Shown: positions 17,293 to 26,967 of the stretch, piece by piece
How positions within the stretch are numbered: the stretch's first letter is position 1
Layout: each line of letters opens with the position of its first letter
Assembly: GCA_947496175.1 (NCBI GenBank)
Contig: CANMBU010000003.1
Location: forward strand, 898,334-962,333
Reading direction: 5' to 3'
DNA length: 64,000 nt
Origin: an uncultured Roseovarius sp.
Lineage (GTDB): Bacteria > Pseudomonadota > Alphaproteobacteria > Rhodobacterales > Rhodobacteraceae
Notes under the pieces: model-generated
The model's database searches: none
What the model was told of the DNA's origin: nothing
The model's input: the letters and a program-made list of their open reading frames with translations, nothing else
Made by a program: the position numbers and the translations under genes

Positions 17293-18192
17293 ATGCGATC
17301 GAATTTAATGTTCAGCTACTGTGTTGATCCCGAGACCCTGTCTGGCGTCAAATGGCTGTCGTGTTATTTGACCACAACGAAACACAGCAATCTCTATTAT
17401 TCGTTCATCACCGTCATGGTCCTTCTGGCCATCACAGCACCCACGGCCCTCGCCTTTGGCTTTGCCGGCGCCACGGCGGCTCGCTCACGCATCTTGCCAC
17501 TCCGCTGGTTCGGCAAAGGCTACATCTCCATTGTGCGCGGCGTGCCCGACATCGCCTTTTTCCTCTTTTTCGTCATCGCGCTGGATCAGGCATTCGAATA
17601 TGTCCGCCATAGGATAAAATGTCCCGACTGGTCCGAACCTGTGCGCCAGGGAAATGATTTTGTCGTCTGTCAGGCCGCCAAGCTCCCGCTGGGTGAAGCG
17701 CCGCAATGGGTGCACGAAACTTACGGGTTTTTCATCGCCGTTCTAACCTTTGCCATCGTCTTTGGCGCCTTTGCCGCCAATGTGCTCTTTGGTGCCATGC
17801 GCGCCGTACCGCGCGCGCAAATTGAGACTGCAGAGGCGTATGGGATGAGCCCACGCCAGAGTTTCTGGCGCATTTTGGTGCCGCAAATGTGGGTCTACGC
17901 CCTGCCCGGCCTGTCCAATTTGTGGATGGTGCTGACCAAGGCCACACCGCTTTTGTTCCTGCTGGGCGTCGAGGACATCGTCTACTGGGCCCGCGAGTTG
18001 GGCGGCACGGCCCTGCCGCGCTTTACCGACTACCCCCATGGCGACTGGCGCATGTGGTATTTCCTCGCACTGTTGGTGTTCTATCTTGGCCTGACCAAAG
18101 TCTCCGAGGTCTTCCTAGAGCGCCTGATGACCCGCCTGACCCACGGGCAAGCCACCACGGGCGGCGAGTCACAACGAAAGGCCGCGGCATGA
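17293..18192 (+). CDS. Polar amino-acid ABC transporter, permease (HisQ-like)
   Basis: A 299-residue inner-membrane permease of the HisMQ family. Hydrophobic helices occur near 37-57, 80-100, 150-170, 210-230 and 255-275; the coupling EAA loop is AEAYGMSPRQSFWRILVPQMW. Compared with classical HisQ (about 230 aa) it has an inserted loop around 105-140 with two cysteines. Alternative start: ATG 17308. The next permease overlaps by four bases (ATGA), so the two are translationally coupled. Confidence 0.9.
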   Translation: MRSNLMFSYCVDPETLSGVKWLSCYLTTTKHSNLYYSFITVMVLLAITAPTALAFGFAGATAARSRILPLRWFGKGYISIVRGVPDIAFFLFFVIALDQAFEYVRHRIKCPDWSEPVRQGNDFVVCQAAKLPLGEAPQWVHETYGFFIAVLTFAIVFGAFAANVLFGAMRAVPRAQIETAEAYGMSPRQSFWRILVPQMWVYALPGLSNLWMVLTKATPLLFLLGVEDIVYWARELGGTALPRFTDYPHGDWRMWYFLALLVFYLGLTKVSEVFLERLMTRLTHGQATTGGESQRKAAA

Positions 18193-18995
18193 GTTGCTGG
18201 GAGACAGTACAAGCCTACGCTTTTCGCTCAATCGGTTTTGGCGAACGGCTTTTGCCAAGAGAGGATTTCACCCTCTGTCAGCAATTCACCCTTATCGGCT
18301 CTGGCATGATCTGGAACATCTATTTCGGTGTTCTGGCGCTGTTATGCGGCTTTTTACTCGCCACGGCCGTGGCGCTTGGCAAAGGTGCGAAGAACCCGCT
18401 GCTGCGCAAACCCTCAGAGTGGTTCATCTTCCTCTTTCGCGGCTCGCCGCTCTTTATCCAGTTCTTCTTTGCCTATTTCGCTTTTCTCAGCCTGAAACAG
18501 GTGAACCCGGTCTTTGACCCTTTCACCGCCGCCTGGCTGGGTGCGCTCATCGTGCTTTTCCTCAATACCGCCGCCTATTCGGGCGAGATTTTCTACGGTG
18601 CACTGCGCTCCATCCCTAAGGGCGATGTAGAGGCCGCCGATGCCTACGGGTTTTCGGGCTGGCCGCGCTTCCGGCGCATCGTCTGGCCCACCATGCTGCG
18701 GCTGGCCTGGCCTGCTTACACAAACGAGGCGATTTTCCTCTTCCATGCCACCACACTGGTCTTCTTTTCGGCTTTTCCTGCCTGGCAACAACGCGGAGAC
18801 GCACTCTATTACGCCAGCTACTTTGCCGACAAGACCTTCAACCCATTCGTGCCCTACCCGATCCTCGCAGGCTATTTCATCCTATTGACGCTCTGCGTCA
18901 TCGGGCTTTTTGGACTGATCAACCGCTACCTCAACCGCCATCTGCCTCAGGACAACCGCCAAAAACTGAAACTGCGCATGAACATCATCCGCTGA
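18189..18995 (+). CDS. Polar amino-acid ABC transporter, permease (HisM-like)
   Basis: A 268-residue permease that pairs with the preceding one. It has the domain start IGSGMIWNIYFGVLAL, the FRGSPLFIQFF motif typical of HisM/GltK types, and the EAA loop AADAYGFSGWPRFRRIVWPTMLR. The ATG overlaps the upstream TGA. A much longer frame from 17889 runs through the first permease in another frame and is not real. A hairpin with a T-rich tail follows. Confidence 0.9.
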   Translation: MSCWETVQAYAFRSIGFGERLLPREDFTLCQQFTLIGSGMIWNIYFGVLALLCGFLLATAVALGKGAKNPLLRKPSEWFIFLFRGSPLFIQFFFAYFAFLSLKQVNPVFDPFTAAWLGALIVLFLNTAAYSGEIFYGALRSIPKGDVEAADAYGFSGWPRFRRIVWPTMLRLAWPAYTNEAIFLFHATTLVFFSAFPAWQQRGDALYYASYFADKTFNPFVPYPILAGYFILLTLCVIGLFGLINRYLNRHLPQDNRQKLKLRMNIIR

Positions 18996-19057
18996 TCGCA
19001 ACTCACATAAGCTCCCGTCGGCAACCATCCTTACACGTCAGCCACGGACTGGATGTT

Positions 19058-19090
19058 TCAGGGCAAAAAAAGCCCTGAGCCCGCCTTTTC
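19058..19090 (+). terminator. Probable terminator after the permease genes
   Basis: A 7-bp stem (tcagggc at 19058-19064, gccctga at 19072-19078) with an all-A loop is followed after seven bases by TTTTCTCTTT. The A loop also gives the opposite strand a T run, so it may act in both directions. Confidence 0.5.
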
Positions 19091-19138
19091 TCTTTGCTGA
19101 AAATATCCCCGCCGGAGGCTCCGCGATTTGCCGCAAAC

Positions 19139-19930
19139 CTACCGCTGGATGTTTTCGCGGTCTTTCATATCCTTGATCGCGCTATCCCAGCGCCGTGTGC
19201 GCAAAACTCGGCGGAAGGCGCGTTCCAGCTCCCCTACACCGTCACGTTCGTACCAGCGCCCATGGGCGATAATCACCCGACGCGGTCGCCACTCAATCAT
19301 CTGCTCGATATCCTCGGCAAAAGCCTCTTTGTCCCGAAAACTCCAGGCAATGAGGGGTGGCGTTTTCCCGTCGCTGTCATCAATCCCGTTAAGCCACGCA
19401 AAGGGGCGGCAATACGCTGGCAGTTTCTCGGTCTCAAACGCCTCGATGAGATCCGTCAGCACAAGTGTCTCCCCCGCACGATGAAAGAACACCACCTCCT
19501 TGTGCCAGCGGCTGCCGCGCACGATGAGTTGATCGATCTGTCCCTTCCAAGCCTCTTCAGGCCCATTGGAGCGCAACGCCGTACTTTCAGGCAGGCTCAG
19601 ACCATTCTTGGCGGCACGGTCATGCACACCGGGTGCCGCCCAAAACGTTACTTCGGGATACGCACTGCACCAATCGGGAATATTTAGATAGTGGATCTGA
19701 TTGGGTGCAATGAGGTGGCGTACCGGCCCCAACGCGTCCAGCTCAGCGCACAAACCTTCTGTCAGTTGAGTGGGCGAATGCACCCAGATGTCTCCATTCT
19801 CCAACTGCGCGACAGTGGCACGCGTCGAAAACGGAAACCCATAGGATTTGATCGCTGGACCGTCGACAATCCAGAGGCCCTCAGCCACGGGCTTGAGCGT
19901 ATTCAGCGGCTCATAGCCCGTGGGTACCAT
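19139..19930 (-). CDS. DUF4336 family protein
   Basis: A 263-residue protein matching DUF4336, a family related to the metallo-beta-lactamase fold. Landmarks are LWIVDGPAIKSYGFPFSTRATVAQL near 18-42, PNQIHYLNIPDWCSAYPEVTFWAAPG near 94-119 and a C-terminal AHGRWY. The family has lost most of the classical HxHxDH zinc motif, and its function is unknown. It lies three bases downstream of the cyclophilin gene and is probably co-transcribed with it. Confidence 0.75.
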   Translation of the reverse strand: MVPTGYEPLNTLKPVAEGLWIVDGPAIKSYGFPFSTRATVAQLENGDIWVHSPTQLTEGLCAELDALGPVRHLIAPNQIHYLNIPDWCSAYPEVTFWAAPGVHDRAAKNGLSLPESTALRSNGPEEAWKGQIDQLIVRGSRWHKEVVFFHRAGETLVLTDLIEAFETEKLPAYCRPFAWLNGIDDSDGKTPPLIAWSFRDKEAFAEDIEQMIEWRPRRVIIAHGRWYERDGVGELERAFRRVLRTRRWDSAIKDMKDRENIQR

Positions 19931-19933
19931 GGT

Positions 19934-20485
19934 TTATTCGCTGATCGTGACTTTGCGCATCACATCCGGCGCACCGACAACGGCCCCATTGGGCCCGGTG
20001 CCGCGCTTGATGGCGTCGATGACATCCATGCCTTCGGTGACACGGCCAACAACGGTGTATTGCCCGTTCAGGAAATGCCCCTCGTCAAACATGATAAAGA
20101 ACTGACTGTTGGCACTGTTGGGGTCCTGTGCCCGTGCCATGCCCACAACGCCACGGTCAAACGGCACATCGGAAAACTCCGCCGCCAGATCGGGCCGTTC
20201 GCTTCCGCCGCGGCCAGCCAGACGCATATCCTCGCCTTCTTTGCCGAACTCAACATCACCGGTCTGCGCCATGAAACCATCGATCACGCGATGAAACACC
20301 ACGTCGTCATAGGCCCCTTCGTTTGCCAGCTCCGAAATTTGCGCCACGTGATCTGGTGCCACATCTTCCAGAAGATCAATCGTGACGGTGCCCATTGCCT
20401 CGCCTACGATCTCAATCTTCATTTCCGTGGCCAAGGCGGGTGCGGCCAGAGCGATCAGGCTTGCGGAAAGAAACGTCTTATACAT
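19934..20485 (-). CDS. Peptidyl-prolyl isomerase, cyclophilin type, periplasmic
   Basis: A 183-residue cyclophilin with a signal peptide ([19 protein letters not shown]). The catalytic domain shows [33 protein letters not shown] and GRVTEGMDVIDAI, so the active-site Arg, Phe, Met and Gln are in place. It helps fold exported proteins. It overlaps the upstream cytoplasmic paralogue by eight bases, which suggests an old tandem duplication in which one copy gained export. Confidence 0.93.
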   Translation of the reverse strand: MYKTFLSASLIALAAPALATEMKIEIVGEAMGTVTIDLLEDVAPDHVAQISELANEGAYDDVVFHRVIDGFMAQTGDVEFGKEGEDMRLAGRGGSERPDLAAEFSDVPFDRGVVGMARAQDPNSANSQFFIMFDEGHFLNGQYTVVGRVTEGMDVIDAIKRGTGPNGAVVGAPDVMRKVTISE

Positions 20486-20984
20486 CGGCGGCCACCTTCA
20501 CGCTGATCATCCTGTCGGGATTCATCGGAGGCTCGCCGCGCATGATCTCATCGACATGTTCCATGCCCTCGATCACTCGGCCATAGACGGTGTATTGCCG
20601 GTTGAGAAAGTGGTTGTCGCTGAAGTTGATGAAGAATTGAGAATTGGCGCTGTCAGGGTTTTGGCTACGCGCCGCGCCCAAAGTGCCGCGATCATGTGGC
20701 ACGCCGGAAAACTCGGCCTTCAGGTTGGGCAGGTCGCTGCCGCCTGTGCCCGCGAGGCGAATGTTGAAATCCTTTTCCAGATTGCCATTGGCCACATCGC
20801 CGGTTTGCGCCATGAAGCCATCAATCACACGGTGAAAACACACGTTATCATAGGCACCTGACCGCGCCAGCTCTTTCATCCGCTCACAATGGCCCGGCGC
20901 CACATCGGGCAACAGCTCGATCGTCACAGTGCCGCCCTTTAACTCGATCAGGACTGTGTTTTCGGGGTCTTTGATTTCGGCCAT
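20478..20984 (-). CDS. Peptidyl-prolyl isomerase, cyclophilin type, cytoplasmic
   Basis: A 168-residue cyclophilin without signal peptide. It has [32 protein letters not shown] and [13 protein letters not shown], the same active-site set as its exported neighbour. I start at [11 protein letters not shown] (20984), which is preceded by AAAGGAGG; a frame from 21194 would add 70 residues running across the pgk leader. It is divergent from pgk. Confidence 0.94.
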   Translation of the reverse strand: MAEIKDPENTVLIELKGGTVTIELLPDVAPGHCERMKELARSGAYDNVCFHRVIDGFMAQTGDVANGNLEKDFNIRLAGTGGSDLPNLKAEFSGVPHDRGTLGAARSQNPDSANSQFFINFSDNHFLNRQYTVYGRVIEGMEHVDEIMRGEPPMNPDRMISVKVAADV

Positions 20985-21126
20985 CCGGGCCTCCTTTGAA
21001 TGTCTCGTTCCCCGATACCTAGGCGCTTCGTCCGCGAATGCCAAGCCAGAGGTTGACGCCCCGGCAGAGCCACGCCAAAAGGCGCGCGGGACAAGATGGC
21101 CCAGGGCGTCCGCAGGAGGTGGTGAA

Positions 21127-22311
21127 ATGGGGTGGAAATCGCTTGATAAGATGGACCTTGGCGGCAAGACCGTGCTCACGCGTGTGGATATCAACGTGCC
21201 TATCGAGAACGGTCAGGTCACCGACACCACACGGCTGGACCGGATCAAGCCCACGATTGACGCCATTCTCGCAGCTGGTGGCAAGCCTATGCTGCTGGCG
21301 CATTTTGGCCGCCCCAAAGGCAAGGTCGTGGACGAGATGTCGCTGCGCCACGTGGTGCCTGCCCTGTCCGAGGCCATCGGGCACTCGGTACAGTTCATCG
21401 AGACGCTGGAAGGCGCCGAGAACCTGACGGCCGAGGCCAAGGCGGCCGAGGTGCTGCTTTTGGAGAACATCCGTTTTCACCCCGGCGAAGAGGCCAATGA
21501 CCCAGAATTTGCCGCGCGCCTTGCAGGTTTAGGCGATGTCTATTGCAACGACGCATTTTCCGCAGCCCACCGCGCGCATGCCTCGACCGAGGCTCTTGCG
21601 CGCCATTTGCCGGCCTGCGCAGGCCGGTTGATGCAAGCCGAACTGAGCGCGCTGGAGGCTGCATTGGGCGCCCCTGAGCGCCCGGTTCTGGCCGTCGTCG
21701 GCGGTGCAAAGGTCTCAACGAAACTCGATCTTCTGGGCAATCTGGTCGAGAAGGTCGACAAGCTGGTCATCGGCGGCGGCATGGCCAATACGTTTCTGGC
21801 CGCGCAAGGTTTGAACGTGGGCACGTCGCTTTGTGAACATGACATGGCCGACACCGCCCGCGAGATCATGGGCAAGGCAGGGGCCGCAGGCTGTGAGATC
21901 CTCTTGCCTGCTGACGTCGTGGTGGCGCGCGAATTCAAAGCACATGCGCCCCATGAAGTCGTCCCCGCCCATGCCTGTCCCGAAGACGCAATGATCCTTG
22001 ATGCCGGCCCGCAAGCCGTTGCCCGGATCAGCACGGCCATTGAGGTCTCAAAAACCCTTATCTGGAACGGGCCTTTGGGCGCGTTCGAGCTGGAGCCGTT
22101 CGATGCGGCAACCAACGCCGCCGCCCGTCATGCCGCAGAGGCAAGCCGCGCAGGCACGCTTGTCTCGGTCGCAGGTGGCGGTGACACGGTCGCCGCCCTC
22201 AATCAGGCCGGAGCAGCGGAAGATTTCACCTATATTTCCACCGCAGGCGGTGCCTTTCTGGAATGGATGGAAGGCAAGACCTTGCCTGGTGTGGCGGCGC
22301 TTGGAGGCTAA
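21127..22311 (+). CDS. pgk: Phosphoglycerate kinase
   Basis: Glycolytic enzyme transferring phosphate between 1,3-bisphosphoglycerate and ADP. The 394-residue protein has [13 protein letters not shown] at the N-terminus, [31 protein letters not shown] and the nucleotide-binding GGGDTVAAL near the C-terminus. The ATG at 21127 follows GCAGGAGGTGG. Dispersed palindromic repeats occupy the gap after the gene, and the other glycolytic gene here, the class I aldolase, lies 1.8 kb downstream in the same direction. Confidence 0.97.
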   Translation: MGWKSLDKMDLGGKTVLTRVDINVPIENGQVTDTTRLDRIKPTIDAILAAGGKPMLLAHFGRPKGKVVDEMSLRHVVPALSEAIGHSVQFIETLEGAENLTAEAKAAEVLLLENIRFHPGEEANDPEFAARLAGLGDVYCNDAFSAAHRAHASTEALARHLPACAGRLMQAELSALEAALGAPERPVLAVVGGAKVSTKLDLLGNLVEKVDKLVIGGGMANTFLAAQGLNVGTSLCEHDMADTAREIMGKAGAAGCEILLPADVVVAREFKAHAPHEVVPAHACPEDAMILDAGPQAVARISTAIEVSKTLIWNGPLGAFELEPFDAATNAAARHAAEASRAGTLVSVAGGGDTVAALNQAGAAEDFTYISTAGGAFLEWMEGKTLPGVAALGG

Positions 22312-22333
22312 GCCCCCGGAACCGACCGCATCC

Positions 22334-22397
22334 GTCATCCCCGGCTTGACCGGGGATCTCTTAATCACGAACTCCTCGGGTCAAGCCCGAGGATGAC
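22334..22397. repeat. REP-like pair of inverted hairpins (GTCATCC...CTTGACC type)
   Basis: Two hairpin units face each other: gtcatccccggcttgaccgg at 22334 onwards, and the reverse complement of gtcatcctcgggcttgaccc ending at 22397. Each unit is itself a stem-loop (ccccgg/ccgggg and cctcggg/cccgagg). The CTTGACC core is the kind seen in dispersed intergenic repeats of Alphaproteobacteria. It may also protect or end the pgk transcript. Confidence 0.7.
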
Positions 22398-22423
22398 ACA
22401 AAAATCGAAAGATAAGCCGCGCG

Positions 22424-22485
22424 GTAGGGTGGGCAGTTTTGCCCACCAATTCGATCACAGCGGTGGGCAAGATTGCCCACCCTAC
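22424..22485. repeat. Second inverted repeat (GTAGGGTGGGCA type)
   Basis: gtagggtgggca at 22424-22435 is matched perfectly in inverse by tgcccaccctac at 22474-22485, and inside each arm a further gtgggca/tgcccac hairpin can form. This is a different family from the repeat just before it; the two sit back to back in the pgk-lysE gap. Confidence 0.7.
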
Positions 22486-22528
22486 TCCTTTCTTGCACCA
22501 CCACCTCTCCACCCCTACCCTCCACGCC

Positions 22529-23122
22529 ATGGAAAACCTCACCGCCTTCCTGCTGGCCGCCTTTGCCCTGACCGGTAGTCCCGGACCGAACACGCTGAGT
22601 GCCGCCGCGGTTGGAGCCTCATTTGGGCGGCTGCGCGGTTTGCGCTACGTCGCGGGGCTGGTGGTAGGCGTGATGCTCGTGGCGCTGGTTGTCGGCACGG
22701 GCATTTCCGGTGCGATCCTCGCTCTGCCAGGTGTGACGCCGGTGATCACCGCGCTTGCCATCATCTATTTCCTCTATCTCGCTTGGAAAATCGCCACGGC
22801 CCCGGCGATTGGCGAGCTGGAAAGTACCGACGCCAGCCCGCCGCGCCTGATTGACGGCATCTTTGTCACCCTGGCCAACCCCAAGGCTTATGCCGCGATG
22901 GCCGCGCTTTTCTCAGGCTATGTGCTGATCGCGGGCAACCCGCTTGTTGACGGGCTTTGGAAAGCGGCCCTGATCCTCGGCGTGATCATCATCGTCAATG
23001 TCCTGTGGCTGATGACCGGCGCGGAACTGGCGCGGCACCTGCGCTCTCCGCGCGCCGCCCGTGCAGTCAACATTGCCTTTGCTCTGCTCCTGCTCGCTTC
23101 TGTGGCGACACTTGCAATGTGA
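22529..23122 (+). CDS. LysE-family exporter
   Basis: A 197-residue inner-membrane protein of the LysE/RhtB type, exporting amino acids or derivatives. It opens ENLTAFLLAAFALTGSPGPNT, where the GSPGPN motif is the family signature, and has about six hydrophobic helices, with NPKAYAAMAALF near the middle as a second landmark. The ATG at 22529 gives the expected N-terminus. The substrate is not predictable. Confidence 0.88.
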   Translation: MENLTAFLLAAFALTGSPGPNTLSAAAVGASFGRLRGLRYVAGLVVGVMLVALVVGTGISGAILALPGVTPVITALAIIYFLYLAWKIATAPAIGELESTDASPPRLIDGIFVTLANPKAYAAMAALFSGYVLIAGNPLVDGLWKAALILGVIIIVNVLWLMTGAELARHLRSPRAARAVNIAFALLLLASVATLAM

Positions 23123-23199
23123 AGAACACCGCACTCGACGCCCGATCCACCTTAGCCTAAGCTGCGGCGCACATTCCTCCAAAAACAAGGAGCGCAGAG

Positions 23200-23979
23200 A
23201 TGGAGAGCTGGACATTGGTCACCGGAGCCTCCGAAGGGCTTGGCGTGGAATTTGCCAAGCTGGCGGCCAGGGAAAAGCGCAACCTCATCCTTGTGGCGCG
23301 CACAGAGGACAAGCTTAACGCCCTGGCCAAGGAGTTGCGCAGTGACGCCGTGCAGGTCGAGGTCATGCCCACCGATCTGTCAGATCTCACCCAGACCGAG
23401 GCGCTCTGGACCAAGATCAGCGAAGGTCGTGTGATCGACCGGCTTGTGAACAATGCCGGTCTTGGCAAGAACGGCGATTTCAGCGATCCGGAGAGCTGGG
23501 CGCAGGAACTGACCTCGATGAACGTGAACATGATCGCGCTTACCTATCTGATGAAACGGGCCATTCCGCATATGCAGGGTCATGGCGGCGGGCGTATCCT
23601 CAACGTGGCCTCTGTCGCAGGCTTCACGCCGGGCCCAAACATGGCGGTCTACCACGCGACCAAAGCCTTTGTGCTGTCGCTCTCCGAGGCCGTGGCCGAG
23701 GAACTGAGCGGCTCAGACGTGACCGTTACCGCCCTTTGCCCCGGGGCCACGGCCACCAATTTCTTTGACGTCGCCGATATGGACGGTGTGCGGCTGCTCA
23801 AACTGGCCAAGCCGATGTCGGCCAAAGACGTGGCCGAACAGGGCTGGGTCGCTGCGCGCGCGGGCAAGCGCGTGGTTGTCACCGGCTTTCTCAACAAGGT
23901 CTTTGCCTTCCTGCCTCGCATTTCACCCCGACGTGTCACGACTTTTGTGGCCTCCAAAATCATGGGCAAAGCACACTGA
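23200..23979 (+). CDS. Short-chain dehydrogenase/reductase
   Basis: A 259-residue SDR. The cofactor motif TGASEGLGVEFAK lies at residues 8-20, NNAGLG at about 86-91, a catalytic Ser in ILNVASVAG and the YHATK active-site Tyr/Lys at about 150-154. The Arg after the first strand region (ARTEDK) favours NADP. The reaction cannot be inferred from the neighbours. AAGGAGCGCAG precedes the ATG. Confidence 0.9.
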   Translation: MESWTLVTGASEGLGVEFAKLAAREKRNLILVARTEDKLNALAKELRSDAVQVEVMPTDLSDLTQTEALWTKISEGRVIDRLVNNAGLGKNGDFSDPESWAQELTSMNVNMIALTYLMKRAIPHMQGHGGGRILNVASVAGFTPGPNMAVYHATKAFVLSLSEAVAEELSGSDVTVTALCPGATATNFFDVADMDGVRLLKLAKPMSAKDVAEQGWVAARAGKRVVVTGFLNKVFAFLPRISPRRVTTFVASKIMGKAH

Positions 23980-24080
23980 GTTTGCTTGTTGGAAACAGTT
24001 GATAGCGCTATCAGAATTGCATGGCCCTGCCTGCCCCTCTAAGAGGGCCGCAGTTGTTTATCTATTGTTCGAGGACACCC

Positions 24081-24974
24081 ATGTCGAAATCCGCTCAAAC
24101 CGAAAAACTCCGTCAGGGTCAGGGCTTTATTGCAGCACTGGACCAATCCGGCGGCTCCACTCCCAAGGCGCTCAAGCTTTATGGTGTGAATGAGGATGCC
24201 TATTCCGGCGAAGCGGAAATGTTCGACCTGATCCACGGCATGCGGGCGCGCATCGCGCAAGCGCCCGATTTTACTGGCGACAAGGTCATTGGCGCGATCC
24301 TCTTTGAGATGACCATGGACCGCCAGATCGCCGGCCGTCCCTCGGCAGAGTTTCTGTGGGAAGAGCGCGGTGTCGTGCCCTTCCTTAAGGTGGACAAAGG
24401 TCTGGCGGATGAGGCGGATGGCGTGAAGCTGATGAAGCCGATGCCGGATCTCGAAGCGCTTTTGGAGCGGGCCAATGCAGCCGGGATCTATGGAACCAAG
24501 ATGCGCTCAGTGATTGATGCGGCGTCACCTTCGGGCATTGCCGCCAATGTGGCACAGCAATTTGAGGTGGGAGGCACCATCCTGGATCATGGTCTGGTAC
24601 CGATCATCGAGCCGGAAGTGACCATCTCCATCGCCGACAAGGCCGAGGCCGAAGATATTCTGGCAGCGGAAATCGCCAAGAACCTCGACGCCCTGCCTGA
24701 AGGGCGCGATGTGATGCTCAAACTCACCCTGCCCGAGACGGCAAACCATTACAAAGCGTTGGTGGATCACCCTCGAGTCTTGCGGGTTGTGGCCCTCTCT
24801 GGTGGGTACTCCCGCGACGAGGCCAATGACCGCTTGTCCAAAAACACCGGCATGATCGCCAGCTTCTCACGCGCGCTCACCGAAGGTTTGTCCGCAGATC
24901 AGTCGGATGAGGCCTTCAACAGCACGATTGGCGCAACCATCGACAGCATCTACCGCGCGTCGATTGCGGGGTGA
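24081..24974 (+). CDS. Fructose-bisphosphate aldolase, class I (short bacterial type)
   Basis: A 297-residue Schiff-base aldolase of the type also known from staphylococci: GFIAALDQSGGSTPKAL at the N-terminus, FEMTMDRQ, VPFLKVDKGLA, GTKMRS, PIIEPEV, the Schiff-base lysine in MLKLTLPE, and ALSGGYSRDEA. It cleaves fructose 1,6-bisphosphate in glycolysis or runs in reverse in gluconeogenesis. The start at 24081 has GAGGA upstream. No metal-dependent class II enzyme is seen in the window. Confidence 0.94.
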   Translation: MSKSAQTEKLRQGQGFIAALDQSGGSTPKALKLYGVNEDAYSGEAEMFDLIHGMRARIAQAPDFTGDKVIGAILFEMTMDRQIAGRPSAEFLWEERGVVPFLKVDKGLADEADGVKLMKPMPDLEALLERANAAGIYGTKMRSVIDAASPSGIAANVAQQFEVGGTILDHGLVPIIEPEVTISIADKAEAEDILAAEIAKNLDALPEGRDVMLKLTLPETANHYKALVDHPRVLRVVALSGGYSRDEANDRLSKNTGMIASFSRALTEGLSADQSDEAFNSTIGATIDSIYRASIAG

Positions 24975-25094
24975 TGGGCCTTGGAATTGGTGCGCGGTGT
25001 TAAAGCGGCGCACCATCACAAGCACGCACGCGAAAAAGCGCATACCAAGCGCCCCTGTGCGCCTTGAAGCTACACTTAGGCTCTGACGCGCGGA

Positions 25095-25328
25095 TCAGTC
25101 CTCTGCAGGCTGGCTCTTCACGGTGTTGACCACTCCAAGGAAGATGCCTGCAAAGAGGCCCAAAGCACCCCAGGTGGCCCCATTGGCGAGGGCAAAGCGG
25201 ACAGTTTCACCGAACGTGACACCGCCGGCGGAAAAATTCACCAGGATAAAAATCAACGGGGTGACAACAAGGCCAAAACCCGCGCCACCAACGGCCCCCA
25301 AAAGAGCCCAAATCTTGTAAGAATTCAT
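25095..25328 (-). CDS. Small two-helix membrane protein
   Basis: A 77-residue protein with two hydrophobic glycine-rich helices (about 7-30 and 50-68) and an acidic C-terminus ending SQPAED. I do not recognise a family. Codon use and the clean charge pattern support a real gene. It converges with the aldolase, with about 120 bp between; an 8-bp stem with a 12-base loop in that gap (24988-25015) lacks a T run. Confidence 0.55.
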   Translation of the reverse strand: MNSYKIWALLGAVGGAGFGLVVTPLIFILVNFSAGGVTFGETVRFALANGATWGALGLFAGIFLGVVNTVKSQPAED

Positions 25329-25540
25329 GGTCAGCTGCGCTTTCTGCGATTAAGTTTTTTGTGTCCGCCCTTGGAGGTCAGACCTACCCTAGTCGCTCGC
25401 GGAGGCTCTCACAACAGTTAAAGCTCCCATTTTTCGCAGGCGTCCGGATGCAAGCGGCGTAAGCGTCACCTTGATGCAAAACAACGCACTACGCCTATGC
25501 ACCGAAGTCAGCGCCCGGCTTTGGCACCGCAGCCTGCGCA

Positions 25541-25552
25541 ATTTGATCAAAT
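25541..25552. promoter_or_regulatory. Palindromic operator candidate 1
   Basis: ATTTGATCAAAT, a perfect 12-nt palindrome, lies 61 bp before the ATG of the first glutamine-synthetase-like gene. The same core recurs at 26968 before the amidotransferase gene, and both are preceded by agcctg. A shared repressor site is the simplest reading; the protein that binds it is not identified. Confidence 0.5.
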
Positions 25553-25613
25553 GCATCTGGAAGCTTTGCCTGCTTCCCACTAGGCTGCGCAAAACTCTGC
25601 GGGACAGCGGATC

Positions 25614-26930
25614 ATGGACCTAAGCGAATATCAGACCTTTCGGGTGGCCGCCTCTGACCTCAATGGCCGGATGCGGGGCAAGCGTGTGCCGGGCTCTTAT
25701 GCCGACAAACTGGATCAAGGCGCGGTCCGCATGCCGTTTTCGGCCAGCAATGTCGATATCTTCGGCTTTGACATCGAAGACAGCCCACTGGTCTTTGAGA
25801 CCGGCGATGCCGATGGCGTGCTGCTGCCCACAGAGCGTGGGCCGGTGCCCTTGCCCTGGCTGGAGGTGAACCAGCCGCTGGTGCCCATGGCAATGCATCA
25901 TGAAGATGGCACGCCCTTTGAAGGCGACCCACGCCATGCGCTGGCCACGGTTTTGGCACGCTATGCCGCGCGCGGCTGGCATGTGATTGCCGCAACCGAG
26001 CTGGAATTCACGCTGGTGGATGACAGCGGCGACGCACTGGCCCCAATCAAAGACCCTGACTCAGGCAGAGCGCTTGAGCTGCCCGATGTGTTGTCATTGG
26101 CGCAGCTCGATATCTTCGATGCCTTTCTCAGTGATCTCTACAAAGCCTGCGAAATGATGGGGATTCCGGTGCAAACTGCGACCTGCGAGTCCGGCCTTGG
26201 ACAGTTCGAGTTCACCCTCACCCATCAGGATGCCATGCGCGCCGCCGATGACACCTGGCTCTTCAAGCGGCTGATCAAGCGGATGGCGCGCAAACACGGG
26301 CATGCCGCGACTTTCATGGCCAAGCCTTTTGCCGAGGATGCGGGCAACGGGATGCATATGCATTTCTCTGTGCTGGACGCGAACGGGCGGAACGTCTTTG
26401 ACAATGGTGGGCCCGAGGGCTCAGAGGCGCTTTTGCACGGGCTAGCGGGATGTCTGGAGGCAATGCGGGACAGCACACTCCTTTTTGCCCCGCATGCCAA
26501 CAGCTATGACCGGCTGGTGCCTGGCGCGCATGCGCCCACCTCGATCTGCTGGGCCTATGACAACCGCACCGCCGCCCTGCGCGTGCCTGGCGGGTCACCC
26601 AAGGCACGGAGGATCGAGCACCGCGTCGCCGGCGGCGACACCAACCCCTTCCTCGCCTTTGCCGCCGTTTTGGGCGCGGCGATGAACGGGATAGAGGATG
26701 CGACCCTGCCCCCTGCCCCTATAGCGGGCAATTCCTATGATCAGGACCTGCCGCAGCTGGCCGAGGATTGGGACATGGCCATCGCCCTCTTTGAAGGCAG
26801 CGATGCGATGGCCCGGATTTTTCACGCGGACCTTATCCGCAACCTTGCTCTCACCAAGCGTCAGGAGATGCGTCTAATGTCAGAACGTCCCGTAGACGAG
26901 CACTGGAAAATCTACCTCGAAACCGTGTAA
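25614..26930 (+). CDS. Glutamine-synthetase-family ligase 1
   Basis: A 438-residue GS-fold ligase, shorter than true GlnA (about 470). It has an N-terminal beta-grasp part opening DLNGRMRGKRVP, the metal-binding ATELEFTLVD, GLGQFEFTLTHQD, FMAKPFAEDAGNGMHMHFSV, and RVPGGSPKARRIEHRVAGGDTNPF (read here by its key Arg residues and HRVAGGD). The adenylylation loop of GlnA is absent. Members of this subfamily join glutamate to amines such as polyamines; the substrate here is inferred from neighbours. Confidence 0.85.
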   Translation: MDLSEYQTFRVAASDLNGRMRGKRVPGSYADKLDQGAVRMPFSASNVDIFGFDIEDSPLVFETGDADGVLLPTERGPVPLPWLEVNQPLVPMAMHHEDGTPFEGDPRHALATVLARYAARGWHVIAATELEFTLVDDSGDALAPIKDPDSGRALELPDVLSLAQLDIFDAFLSDLYKACEMMGIPVQTATCESGLGQFEFTLTHQDAMRAADDTWLFKRLIKRMARKHGHAATFMAKPFAEDAGNGMHMHFSVLDANGRNVFDNGGPEGSEALLHGLAGCLEAMRDSTLLFAPHANSYDRLVPGAHAPTSICWAYDNRTAALRVPGGSPKARRIEHRVAGGDTNPFLAFAAVLGAAMNGIEDATLPPAPIAGNSYDQDLPQLAEDWDMAIALFEGSDAMARIFHADLIRNLALTKRQEMRLMSERPVDEHWKIYLETV

Positions 26931-26967
26931 ATCAGGCTTGATGTGCTGCTGACGCACGGCTAGCCTG

